A DNA stretch of 19,320 bases from JAHEJV01 sp964653555 (GCA_964653555.1 CAZZFT010000095.1:1-19320), one strand, 5' to 3'. Shown: positions 1 to 6,942, numbered from the stretch's first letter. Numbers and translations are program-made. Notes: generated by a model from the letters alone, not told the origin.

Positions 1-1619
1 TCGGAGGCGTAGATGCCGAGCTGGCGGAACAGACCCTCCATGCCGAAGGTGCGCGCTTCGTCGGCGACGATCGGCACCACGCGCCGGCCCAGATCCGGGT
101 GGCGCGTGAGCGAGGTGAGGATGCGCACGAAGGCCATCGTCGTGGAGATCTCGCGCTTCCCCGAGCCCTTCACCACGTTCTCGAAGGTCTCCAACGAGGG
201 CGCCTCGAGCCGCTCGACCCGCGGATGGCGGGCGGGCAGGTAGCCGCCCAGAGCCTGGCGACGCTCGTGCATGTAGCGGAGCTCGGGAGAGTCGTCGGCG
301 GGCTTGTAGAAGGGCGCCTCGGCGATCTTGTCGTCGGGGATCGGGATGCGGTAGCGGTCGCGGAAGGCGCGCAGCGCGTTCTCGCCCATCTTCTTCTGCT
401 GGTGGGTGATGTTCTGGCCCTCGCCCGCCTCGCCCATGCCGTAGCCCTTCACGGTCTTGGCGAGGATCACCGTCGGCTGGCCTTCGTGCCGGGTCGCCGC
501 GTGGTAGGCGGCGTAGATCTTCTGGGGGTCGTGGCCGCCGCGGTTGAGCTGCCAGATCTCGTCGTCGGTCATGTTGGCGACCATCTGCGCGAGCTCGGGA
601 TACTTCCCGAAGAAGTGCCCGCGGGTGTAGGCGCCGCCGCGGACCTTGTAGTTCTGGTAGTCGCCGTCGACCGCCTCCTCCATGCGCTGGAGCAGGAGTC
701 CCTTGCGGTCCTTCGCGAACAGCGGATCCCAGCGGTCGCCCCAGATCACCTTGATCACGTTCCAGCCGGCGCCGCGGAAGGTGCCCTCGAGCTCCTGGAT
801 GATCTTGCCGTTGCCGCGCACCGGGCCGTCGAGGCGCTGTAGGTTGCAGTTCACCACGAAGATCAGGTTGTCGAGCTTCTCGCGGGCGGCGAGTCCGATC
901 GCGCCTAGCGACTCGGGCTCGTCCATCTCGCCGTCGCCCATGAAGGCCCAGACGTGGCGCTCGTTGGCGTCCGCGAGTCCGCGGTGCTCGAGGTACTTCA
1001 TCAGCCGCGCCTGGTAGATCGCCATGATCGGGCCGAGCCCCATCGACACGGTCGGGAACTGCCAGAAGTCGGGCATCAGCCACGGGTGCGGGTAGGAGGA
1101 GAGCCCGCGCTGGCCGACCTCCTGTCGGAAGCGGTGCATCAGCTCCTCGCCGATCCGGCCCTCGAGGAAGGCGCGGGCGTAGATGCCGGGCGAGCAGTGG
1201 CCCTGGATGTAGACCAGGTCGCCGGCGAAGTCGTCGGTGGGCGCGTGGAAGAAGTGGTTGAAGCCCACGTCGTAGAGCGTGGCTGCGCTCGCGAAGCTCG
1301 CGATGTGGCCGCCCAGCTCGGCGCTCTCGCGGTTGGTCTGCACCACCAGGGCGAGCGCGTTCCAGCGGATGATCGAGCGGATGCGGTGCTCGAGCCCGGG
1401 CTCCCCCGGCGCCTGCGCCTCGTCGTTGGGGTGGATGGTGTTGAGGTAGGCGGTGGTCGCCTTGTAGGGGAGATGGGCGCCCGAGCGGCGCGCCTTGTCG
1501 ATCACTCGCTCGATCAGGAAGTGTGCGCGTTCCGGACCCTCGCGCTGGAGCGTCGAGTCGAGGGCGTCGAGCCACTCCTGGGTCTCCTGGGGATCGCTGT
1601 CGTGGGGGAGATCGGGCAT
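1..1619 (-). CDS. aceE: Pyruvate dehydrogenase E1 component, homodimeric type (3' end outside window)
   Basis: Thiamine-diphosphate-dependent E1 subunit of the pyruvate dehydrogenase complex. It decarboxylates pyruvate and acetylates the lipoyl groups of E2. About 539 N-terminal residues are present, against roughly 890 in the family, so the C-terminal part lies beyond position 1. The translation carries the ThDP/Mg motif GDGEMDEPES at about residues 228-237, followed by NCNLQRLDGPVRGNGK. The active-site loop GQNITHQQKKM places a His at residue 406, matching the E. coli loop His (about 407). VADEARTFGMEGLFRQLGIY lies at the window edge. The ATG at 1617-1619 follows a strong AGGAGGT ribosome site and lies only 16 nt after the lipA stop, so the two are probably co-transcribed. 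The start MPDLPHDSDPQETQEWLDAL matches the family N-terminus. Identification is secure; E2 or E3 genes may follow outside the window (inference). Confidence 0.97.
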   Translation of the reverse strand, partial: MPDLPHDSDPQETQEWLDALDSTLQREGPERAHFLIERVIDKARRSGAHLPYKATTAYLNTIHPNDEAQAPGEPGLEHRIRSIIRWNALALVVQTNRESAELGGHIASFASAATLYDVGFNHFFHAPTDDFAGDLVYIQGHCSPGIYARAFLEGRIGEELMHRFRQEVGQRGLSSYPHPWLMPDFWQFPTVSMGLGPIMAIYQARLMKYLEHRGLADANERHVWAFMGDGEMDEPESLGAIGLAAREKLDNLIFVVNCNLQRLDGPVRGNGKIIQELEGTFRGAGWNVIKVIWGDRWDPLFAKDRKGLLLQRMEEAVDGDYQNYKVRGGAYTRGHFFGKYPELAQMVANMTDDEIWQLNRGGHDPQKIYAAYHAATRHEGQPTVILAKTVKGYGMGEAGEGQNITHQQKKMGENALRAFRDRYRIPIPDDKIAEAPFYKPADDSPELRYMHERRQALGGYLPARHPRVERLEAPSLETFENVVKGSGKREISTTMAFVRILTSLTRHPDLGRRVVPIVADEARTFGMEGLFRQLGIYAS

Positions 1620-1635
1620 GCGTTGACCTCCTGCG

Positions 1636-2556
1636 TCAGCTCCGCCCCGCCGCGGCGCGCGCCGCGCGCAGCCGCTGGAAGTCCTGATCGGCATGGTAGG
1701 ACGAGCGGGTGAGCGGAGAGGAGGACACGAGCAGGAAGCCGCGGGCGAGGGCGGCCTCGCGATAGCCCTCGAACTCGGCCGGCTCCACGTAGCGCGCCAC
1801 GGAGGCGTGGCGGGGGGTGGGGCGCAGGTACTGGCCGATGGTCAGGAAGTCGACGCCGGCGCCGCGCAGCGCGTCCATCACCTCGAGCACCTCCTCCGGC
1901 TCCTCGCCGAGGCCCACCATCAGGCCCGACTTGGTGAAGATGTCGGGCTCCACCTCCTTCACCCGGCGCAGCAGCGCGACCGAGTGGGCGAAGCTTGCCC
2001 CGGGGCGGATGCGCCGGTACAGGCGCGGCACCGTCTCGACGTTGTGGTTGTAGACGTCGGGTCGCGCCGCCGCGACCCGTTCGACGGCGCCCTCCTTGTG
2101 GCGGAAGTCGGGAGTCAGGATCTCGACCGTCGTGCCGGCACTGCGCCGGCGGATGCTCTCGATGCAGCGGACGAAGTGCCCCGCGCCGCCGTCCTCGAGG
2201 TCGTCGCGATCGACCGAGGTGACGACGACGTGGCGCAGGCCGAGCTCCGCGATCGCCTGGCCCAGGCGCTCGGGCTCGCCGGGGTCGACGCGGTCGGGCC
2301 GCCCGGTCGCCACGTTGCAGAAGGCGCAGGCGCGCGTGCAGACGGTACCGAGCACCATGACCGTCGCGTGGCGCTGGGACCAGCACTCGTGCCGGTTCGG
2401 GCACGCGGCCTCCTCGCACACGGTTCCCAGGGAGAGGCGGCGCAGCAGGTCGCGCGTCTGGACGAACTCCGGCGTCTCGCGCAGTCGCACGCGCAGCCAC
2501 GGCGGCTTGCGCGCAGGAGATGCGCCCGGTTCGGCAGAGGACGGGCGGTCGGGCAT
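1636..2556 (-). CDS. lipA: Lipoyl synthase (radical SAM)
   Basis: Inserts two sulfur atoms into protein-bound octanoyl groups to form lipoyl cofactors, using S-adenosylmethionine and two [4Fe-4S] clusters, one of which is sacrificed. The 306-residue length is normal. The auxiliary-cluster motif CEEAACPNRHEC gives Cys47, 52 and 58. The radical-SAM motif CTRACAFC gives Cys73, 77 and 80. The C-terminal RSSYHAD (about 284-290) holds the conserved Ser that ligates the auxiliary cluster. SGLMVGLGE and GQYLRPT are further family signatures. The gene sits between an alpha/beta hydrolase 34 nt upstream and aceE 16 nt downstream, all on the minus strand. Placing the lipoyl-making enzyme next to a lipoyl-dependent complex makes metabolic sense. 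The ATG at 2554-2556 has no strong Shine-Dalgarno, but the conserved core begins only about 18 residues in, so the start is reasonable. Confidence 0.97.
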   Translation of the reverse strand: MPDRPSSAEPGASPARKPPWLRVRLRETPEFVQTRDLLRRLSLGTVCEEAACPNRHECWSQRHATVMVLGTVCTRACAFCNVATGRPDRVDPGEPERLGQAIAELGLRHVVVTSVDRDDLEDGGAGHFVRCIESIRRRSAGTTVEILTPDFRHKEGAVERVAAARPDVYNHNVETVPRLYRRIRPGASFAHSVALLRRVKEVEPDIFTKSGLMVGLGEEPEEVLEVMDALRGAGVDFLTIGQYLRPTPRHASVARYVEPAEFEGYREAALARGFLLVSSSPLTRSSYHADQDFQRLRAARAAAGRS

Positions 2557-2590
2557 CGTCGTTGCAGTGTCCCGATGGGTCGGAACCTCG

Positions 2591-3556
2591 TCAAGCCGAC
2601 GCGTCGTCGGCGGGGCGCATGGACGTTCCCGGCTCGGTGCGGCGGGCGATCCGCCCGCGCGGCACCGAGTGCTCCCAGTCGGCGAGCAGCGTCCGCAGGC
2701 CGGTGACGAGCGAGAGCGGCTGATCGAGCATGATGTGGTGATGGGCTTCGGGAATCTCGATCACCGGCGCGTTGCGTCCCAGCAGGTCGTACATGTACTC
2801 GCCGATGTCGGGGGTGACGAGTCCGTACTCGGCGCGGAACAGCGCCACCCGGCAGGAGACGTCGGCGAGCACCTCGTGCGCGGCGCGCGGGGTCGCGCGG
2901 CGGAAGACCACCGGGTCGAACTTCCAGGTGACGCCGGATGCACCGGTATCGGGATCCGTCACGCGCGTCAGGGACTCGCGCGCCACATAGTCGATCACGT
3001 AGGGCAGGGAGGTCGGCTGCTCGGGGACGGTGCGGAAGTGACGCAGGGCGGTTTCGACGTCGGGGTAGACCTTCGGGTTGCGGAAGGCCTTGCCCCGAGC
3101 GCCCTCCTCCTCTTCCGGGTCGGGGCGGCGCACGGGCGAGTCCAGGATCACGGCGCCGGCCAGGCGGTCGCCGTACTCGGCGGCCGTCGCCATCGTCACG
3201 AAGCCGCCCATGCTGTGGCCGATCACGATCGGCGGACCGGCGAAGCGGGCGTCGTCCGCCACCGCCATCACCTCGCGCGCCCAGAGATCGCGCGGGTACT
3301 CGGCGCGCCGATCGCTGTCGCCGTGGCCGGAGAGGTCGATCGCGGCGACGCGATAGTCGGGAAGGAACAGAGGGGCGACGAAGCCCCACCAGTGGGCGTG
3401 AGCGGCGCCGCCGTGGACGAAGACGATGCCGGGGCGACCCGCGTTCCCCCAGAGCAGGTAGTGGATCCGGGCCCCTTCCACCTCGACCTCTCCGTCGGCG
3501 CGGCGCCGGGAGAGGGCGCGTCGGAACCACGTGGGGGCTTCGCGGGCGGGCTCCAT
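2591..3556 (-). CDS. Alpha/beta-fold hydrolase, substrate unknown
   Basis: Predicted cytoplasmic serine hydrolase of the alpha/beta fold, 321 residues from the chosen ATG. Visible landmarks are the oxyanion-hole segment FVHGGAAHAHWW, the strand-turn DLSGHGDSDR, the nucleophile elbow GHSMGG (Ser about residue 115) and a C-terminal HHHIMLDQP that supplies the catalytic His (about 272-274). A cap-like insertion rich in Glu/Pro follows strand 6. An in-frame GTG at 3607 would add 17 residues (Arg/Pro-rich). I prefer the ATG at 3554-3556 because an AAAGG lies upstream and the GTG falls inside a small hairpin (3606-3618). It is first in an apparent operon with lipA (34-nt gap) and aceE. No signal peptide is visible. 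The substrate cannot be told from sequence; a role in lipoate metabolism is only suggested by position. Confidence 0.85.
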   Translation of the reverse strand: MEPAREAPTWFRRALSRRRADGEVEVEGARIHYLLWGNAGRPGIVFVHGGAAHAHWWGFVAPLFLPDYRVAAIDLSGHGDSDRRAEYPRDLWAREVMAVADDARFAGPPIVIGHSMGGFVTMATAAEYGDRLAGAVILDSPVRRPDPEEEEGARGKAFRNPKVYPDVETALRHFRTVPEQPTSLPYVIDYVARESLTRVTDPDTGASGVTWKFDPVVFRRATPRAAHEVLADVSCRVALFRAEYGLVTPDIGEYMYDLLGRNAPVIEIPEAHHHIMLDQPLSLVTGLRTLLADWEHSVPRGRIARRTEPGTSMRPADDASA

Positions 3557-3756
3557 GGGGCTCGGGCCTTTCGTTCGGGTGCGCGGGCCCGAACCGTCCC
3601 GCGCCACCGCTTCGCGGTCAAGGCCCGGCGGCGACCGCCCGATGGAATCACCGGAGGGGTTGGCGAGTTCGCGCGCTGATCGGTGTTGCCGAAGCCGCGC
3701 CGCGTCCGTCGTCGCAGTTCCCGTCGAGTGTCCTCGCGAACTCGCCGCCCGCTCTG

Positions 3757-3802
3757 ACTTCGCTCGCCGAGGGCTCGCTGCGCGCGCCCTTCGGGCGCTT
3801 GC
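3757..3802. repeat. 46-bp palindrome-containing repeat, copy 1
   Basis: Begins acttcgctcgccgagg and ends cttcgggcgcttgc. It is identical over all 46 bases to copy 2 at 3813-3858, with a repeat period of 56. Each copy contains the hairpin gcgccc-ttc-gggcgc (6-bp stem, 3-nt loop) and two gctcg-type direct subrepeats. The 10-nt spacers differ between copies. The look is that of a small REP-like intergenic element; no coding role is evident. Confidence 0.85.
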
Positions 3803-3812
3803 CCGCCCTGGA

Positions 3813-3858
3813 ACTTCGCTCGCCGAGGGCTCGCTGCGCGCGCCCTTCGGGCGCTTGC
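3813..3858. repeat. 46-bp palindrome-containing repeat, copy 2
   Basis: Exact second copy of the element at 3757-3802. Its outer end lies only 2 nt beyond the stop codon (3861-3863, minus strand) of the PilZ gene, so in the PilZ transcript both hairpins fall directly in the 3' untranslated region. They could end transcription or protect the mRNA 3' end (inference). There is no T-run as in a classical intrinsic terminator. Confidence 0.85.
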
Positions 3859-3860
3859 GG

Positions 3861-4919
3861 CTAGTCCCGCGGGCTGTCGAGGTCGAGGGGCGGGAGCAGC
3901 TCGATCAGGGCGTCGAGGCGCTTGGCGTCCTCGGGAGCGAGGGCTGCGAAGCGGACGAACAGCCCGTCGCTCTCGTCGCAGCGGTCGAGGACGGCCTCGG
4001 TGATCAGCGGGACGGTGCCGACCTCGCCGAACACGGCCAGCACCAGGTCGTCGCCGGGCGCGAGTCCGTCCGCGGGCTCGATGCGCAGGCCCTCGACCGA
4101 GAGGTCGCGCGACATCAGCACGTGGGCGATGCCCTCGCAGACGCCCATCACCCGGCGCTGGAAGCGGCGGCGGACGGTGCGGCGGCGATCGCCGCCGGCG
4201 AAGGTCGCGCGCCGGCGCAGGCCGCGATCTCCGCGTCCGGAGATCCCTTCGGTGCTCGGCCGGAAGTCGATCGCGTGGCGGGCCATCAGCGCCCGCAGCG
4301 TCACCCGGTCGACGATGTCGAGCTCGTCGAAGGCGACCGACACGTCGTAGGTGTGGCCGTCCGAGGTGGTGACCTGGCGCGCCGACAGGACCTCGCCGTG
4401 GAGCACGAGGTGCCGCGGCGCGGAGAGCTCGTCGGGCAGGTCGATCCGGACCCGTGCTCCGGCGCGCAGCGGCGCCGGGCCGATCAGGCCGCAGCCGCCG
4501 ATCGACACCCGGGAGACGATCACCTCGCGGCGGTCGTCGCCGACGCTGATCTTCACCGGCACGCCGAGCGCCACCCGGGTCGAGAGGCGCCGCTCGAGGC
4601 CCAGCCGGTGGCTCGGGCGGGTGAGCAGGCGCAGCACGGCGGCCTCGATCGGGCGCAGGAGCAGCAGATCGCCGGGCGTCGAGAGCTCCGCCGGCTCGCT
4701 GGCGATCACGGCGTGGAGGGTGCGGGGGGGTGCCTCCGCCTTGCCCGCGGCGAGGGCGCGGGCGCCGCGCGTGGAGGAGAGCAGGAGCGGAACCCGCTCC
4801 CCGACCGCGGCGCGGTGGGCGTCGCAGTGCGCGACGCCGATCTCGTCGAGCAGCCGGCGGAGATCGTCCAGCTCCCCGTCCTCGTCGAGGAGCGCTGCCC
4901 GCGGGCTCTCGGCTTGCAT
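3861..4919 (-). CDS. Degenerate receiver-like domain plus two PilZ domains
   Basis: A 352-residue cytoplasmic protein, probably a c-di-GMP effector. Residues 1-100 resemble a response-regulator receiver in layout: an acidic LLDEDGE near the start, then HAVIASEP, and LLLRPIEAAVLRLLTR, where receivers usually have a Lys-Pro. The order looks degenerate. The first PilZ domain (about 110-215) has RLSTR (RxxxR, 111-115), but Arg137 replaces the usual Asp/Asn of the (D/N)xSxxG box (RVSIGG). The second PilZ domain (about 250-345) has RRFQRR (251-256) and an intact DLSVEG (272-277), so it is the likelier ligand binder. An in-frame extension to 5084 is Arg/Ser-rich and overlaps grxD, so I took the ATG at 4917-4919, although no clear ribosome site precedes it. 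It lies 100 nt downstream of grxD on the same strand. Confidence 0.8.
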   Translation of the reverse strand: MQAESPRAALLDEDGELDDLRRLLDEIGVAHCDAHRAAVGERVPLLLSSTRGARALAAGKAEAPPRTLHAVIASEPAELSTPGDLLLLRPIEAAVLRLLTRPSHRLGLERRLSTRVALGVPVKISVGDDRREVIVSRVSIGGCGLIGPAPLRAGARVRIDLPDELSAPRHLVLHGEVLSARQVTTSDGHTYDVSVAFDELDIVDRVTLRALMARHAIDFRPSTEGISGRGDRGLRRRATFAGGDRRRTVRRRFQRRVMGVCEGIAHVLMSRDLSVEGLRIEPADGLAPGDDLVLAVFGEVGTVPLITEAVLDRCDESDGLFVRFAALAPEDAKRLDALIELLPPLDLDSPRD

Positions 4920-5019
4920 CGCGCTGGATGCATCGGCCCGACGTCGCGCCGTCCTGAATCGCCACTCACCGGGCGGGTCGGCACCCGGCGGCTCGGAGGC
5001 GGTCCGGGCTCGGCGCGGG

Positions 5020-5337
5020 TCAGCCGAGGGAGCGGAGCTTCTCCTGGAGCTCGCCGCTCTGGTACATCTCCACCACGATGTCACAGCCGCCCTGGAACTC
5101 GCCGGCCAGGTAGAGCTGGGGGATCGTGGGCCAGGAGGAGTACTCCTTCACGCCCTCGCGGATCTCGGAGTCGGCCAGCACGTTCACCGTCTGGTAGTCC
5201 TCGATCATGCTGTCGAGGATCTGGACGACCGTGGCGGAGAAGCCGCACTGGGGCTGCCGCCGGTCGCCCTTCATGAACAGCACCACCGGCTGGCCCTTCA
5301 CCAGGCCGTCGATGCGGTCGCGGGTCGAGTCGTTCAT
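5020..5337 (-). CDS. grxD: Monothiol glutaredoxin, CGFS type (Grx4/GrxD)
   Basis: Small cytoplasmic Fe-S cluster carrier that binds a [2Fe-2S] cluster with glutathione and hands it to target proteins. It is 105 residues, normal for single-domain CGFS glutaredoxins. Residues VVLFMKG (18-24) hold the conserved Lys, CGFS is at 31-34, WPTIPQLY (69-76) holds the cis-Pro loop, and GGCDIV (83-88) is the glutathione-binding turn. The ATG overlaps the stop of the upstream Rrf2-family regulator in an ATGA, and a GGAGGAA site (5343-5349) lies 5 nt before it, inside the regulator's coding end. The two are therefore translationally coupled. This fits a role of the regulator in Fe-S homeostasis. Confidence 0.96.
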   Translation of the reverse strand: MNDSTRDRIDGLVKGQPVVLFMKGDRRQPQCGFSATVVQILDSMIEDYQTVNVLADSEIREGVKEYSSWPTIPQLYLAGEFQGGCDIVVEMYQSGELQEKLRSLG

Positions 5338-5843
5338 CGGGATTCCTCCGGGAGCTTCGCGGGCTCCGTTGTCGAGGGGACGGGGACGAGGCGCACCGGG
5401 TCGAGCCAGTCGGCCATCGCGCGCTCGTCGCGCTGGAGATCGGCGAGCGAGATGCCTTCGAGGGCGTCGCAGAGGGCGGACTGGACCGCCCGCCACAGAG
5501 CGCGCAGCGAGCAGTCGCTCGAGCTCACGCAGCGCTGCGCCTGTCCGCCGTGGCAGGCGCAGAAGGCCTCGGAGAAGAAGGCGCCGCCCAGCACCTGGAG
5601 CGCGCTCCAGACGCTGATCTCCTCGGCGGGGCGGGCGAGGCGGTAGCCGCCTTCGGCTCCGCGCACGCTCTCGACCAGGCCGCCCAGGCGCAGCTCGCGC
5701 ATCAGCTTCGCCGTGTACTCGGGAGACAGGCCCTCGTCCCCGGCGATCGCCGAGATCGCCACCGGCGCGCCGCTGCTCGCCGCGCGCCGGGACACCCGGA
5801 GCAGACAGCGCAGGCCGTACTCTTCGCTCGCCAGGAGCTGCAT
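5334..5843 (-). CDS. Rrf2/IscR-like transcriptional regulator
   Basis: Winged-helix regulator of the Rrf2 family, 169 residues from the chosen start. The N-terminus MQLLASEEYGLRCLLRV is typical, followed by the helix-turn-helix around SAIAGDEGLSPEYTAKLMREL and the wing RGAEGGYRLARP. A Cys cluster follows (Cys95, 97, 105, 111), likely an Fe-S ligand set. Its spacing (C-x7-C-x5-C counted from Cys97) differs from C-x5-C-x5-C of E. coli IscR, and the position of IscR's His ligand is Arg, so I do not call it iscR. It precedes and overlaps grxD and faces moaA. A GTG three codons upstream (5852) is possible, but ATG at 5841-5843 begins at the family-typical position. No Shine-Dalgarno lies at a normal distance; see the promoter entry for a possible leaderless transcript. 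Confidence 0.9.
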   Translation of the reverse strand: MQLLASEEYGLRCLLRVSRRAASSGAPVAISAIAGDEGLSPEYTAKLMRELRLGGLVESVRGAEGGYRLARPAEEISVWSALQVLGGAFFSEAFCACHGGQAQRCVSSSDCSLRALWRAVQSALCDALEGISLADLQRDERAMADWLDPVRLVPVPSTTEPAKLPEESR

Positions 5844-5852
5844 CGCGCGCAC

Positions 5853-5880
5853 AGGCTACGATACTGTACCTCCGAGTCAA
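5853..5880 (-). promoter_or_regulatory. Putative sigma70-like promoter and Rrf2-type operator before the regulator gene
   Basis: Reading the minus strand, TTGACT (5875-5880) and TAGCCT (5853-5858) are spaced 16 nt, a plausible -35/-10 pair. Transcription would start near 5846, only a few nt before the ATG at 5843, implying a nearly leaderless message. The same stretch, about 5860-5884, reads AAAGTTGACT then CAGTATC. This resembles the outer halves of the E. coli IscR type-1 site (AxAGTTGACT...GTAT), but is one base short and poor in the middle. Autoregulation is inferred, not shown. A gatact at 5860-5865 on the plus strand could serve as the -10 for moaA. Confidence 0.4.
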
Positions 5881-5907
5881 CTTTGGCTGCGCCCGCCCGG
5901 GAGCCCC

Positions 5908-6942
5908 GTGTCCGCCGAACCCGTCCGAGACCGCCGCGGAAGACGCCTCCAGGATCTGCGCATCTCCGTCACCGACCGCTGCAATTTCCGCTGCCCCTAC
6001 TGCATGCCCGCGGAGATCTACGGCGAGAAGTACGAGTTCCTGCCGCGGCCCCAGCTGCTCACCTTCGAGGAGATCGAGCGGCTCGCCCGCCTGTTCGCCG
6101 AGCACGGCGTGGAGAAGATCCGCATCACCGGCGGCGAGCCGCTGCTGCGCCACGGACTGCCGCGCCTGATCGCCGGGCTGGCGGGGATCCCGGGCCTGCG
6201 CGACCTGACCCTCACCACCAACGGCTACCTGCTCGCGAAGCAGGCGGGGGCGCTGGCGGAGGCCGGCCTGCGCCGGATCACCGTCAGCCTCGACAGCCAC
6301 GACGAGGCGGTGTTCCGGCGCATGAGCGGCCGCGACTTCGGGCCCGCGCGCGTGCTCGAGGGCATCGCCGCGGCGGCGGCCGCCGGCCTCGCGCCGATCA
6401 AGATCAACTGCGTGGTGCGCAAGGGCGTCAACGACCACCAGCTCGTCGACCTCGCCCGTCAGTTCCGCGGCACGGGCCAGATCCTGCGCTTCATCGAGTT
6501 CATGGACGTCGGCACGCTGAACGGCTGGGATCTCTCCCAGGTGGTGACGGCGCGCGAGATCGTCGAGCGGATCGGCGCGGTGTTCCCGCTCGAGCCCCTC
6601 GACGCGAACTACGAGGGCGAGGTGGCCGAGCGCTGGCGCTACCGCGATGGCGGCGGCGAGATCGGTGTGATCGCCTCGGTGTCCCAGCCCTTCTGCGGCG
6701 GCTGCACGCGCGCGCGTCTCACCATCGAGGGGAAGCTCGTCACGTGCCTGTTCGCCGCCGACGGCGCCGACCTGCGCACGCCGCTTCGCGACGGTGCCGA
6801 CGACGACGCGCTGCGCGCCGTGATCGCCGGCGTCTGGTCGCGCCGCGCCGACCGTTATTCGGAGGAGCGTGCCGCCCTCACCGACCCCACCGGTCACGTC
6901 GCGCAGCGGGCGAAGATCGAGATGTACCAGGTGGGGGGCTGA
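5908..6942 (+). CDS. moaA: GTP 3',8-cyclase MoaA (molybdenum cofactor biosynthesis)
   Basis: Radical-SAM enzyme that converts GTP to 3',8-cyclo-7,8-dihydro-GTP, the first step of molybdenum cofactor synthesis. It is 344 residues from the chosen GTG, normal for the family. The N-terminal cluster motif CNFRCPYC gives Cys25, 29 and 32. RITGGEPLLR follows, then SLDSHDEAVFRRMSG and KINCVVRKGVND. The C-terminal second-cluster motif FCGGCTRARLT with a later Cys (LVTCLF) binds the substrate-side [4Fe-4S]. The protein ends in YQVGG, the C-terminal Gly-Gly needed in the family for catalysis. Upstream in-frame codons reach 5713 but run antisense through the regulator gene, so I chose GTG at 5908, which follows a GGGAG ribosome site. 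No other molybdenum cofactor gene is in the window. Confidence 0.96.
   Translation: MSAEPVRDRRGRRLQDLRISVTDRCNFRCPYCMPAEIYGEKYEFLPRPQLLTFEEIERLARLFAEHGVEKIRITGGEPLLRHGLPRLIAGLAGIPGLRDLTLTTNGYLLAKQAGALAEAGLRRITVSLDSHDEAVFRRMSGRDFGPARVLEGIAAAAAAGLAPIKINCVVRKGVNDHQLVDLARQFRGTGQILRFIEFMDVGTLNGWDLSQVVTAREIVERIGAVFPLEPLDANYEGEVAERWRYRDGGGEIGVIASVSQPFCGGCTRARLTIEGKLVTCLFAADGADLRTPLRDGADDDALRAVIAGVWSRRADRYSEERAALTDPTGHVAQRAKIEMYQVGG

Larger units (their letters stand above)
3557..3860. other. Gene-free spacer with dyads and tandem repeats
   Basis: No convincing gene lies here, between the stop of the PilZ gene and the hydrolase start. It holds a 5-bp hairpin with a TTC loop at 3606-3618, a perfect 12-bp inverted repeat (ggcgagttcgcg at 3662-3673 and cgcgaactcgcc at 3735-3746), and two copies of a 46-bp repeat at 3757-3858. 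The promoter of the hydrolase-lipA-aceE transcript should lie here or further upstream, but I see no clear -10/-35 pair. Open frames through the region are Arg/Pro-rich and look like GC-driven artefacts. Confidence 0.7.

Noticed and set aside
99..3679. Several long plus-strand open frames over aceE, lipA and the hydrolase
   Set aside because: They are repetitive in Arg, Ala and Val, have no domain, and oppose three genes with full sets of catalytic motifs.
3757..3858. CRISPR array
   Set aside because: There are only two repeat copies with a 10-nt spacer, and no cas genes nearby. The spacing is far too short for a CRISPR unit.
3557..3860. A small protein encoded in the spacer between the hydrolase and PilZ genes
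   Set aside because: All frames give Arg/Pro/Ser-rich translations crossing the repeats, with no ribosome site or conserved-looking segment.
5844..5907. Molybdenum cofactor riboswitch before moaA
   Set aside because: Only 64 nt separate the divergent starts, too short for the aptamer, and no matching structure was seen.
5338..6897. A 520-residue N-terminal extension of the glutaredoxin frame through the Rrf2 and moaA region
   Set aside because: The extension is antisense to moaA and out of frame with the Rrf2 gene. The true grxD start is the ATG at 5337 with a good ribosome site.
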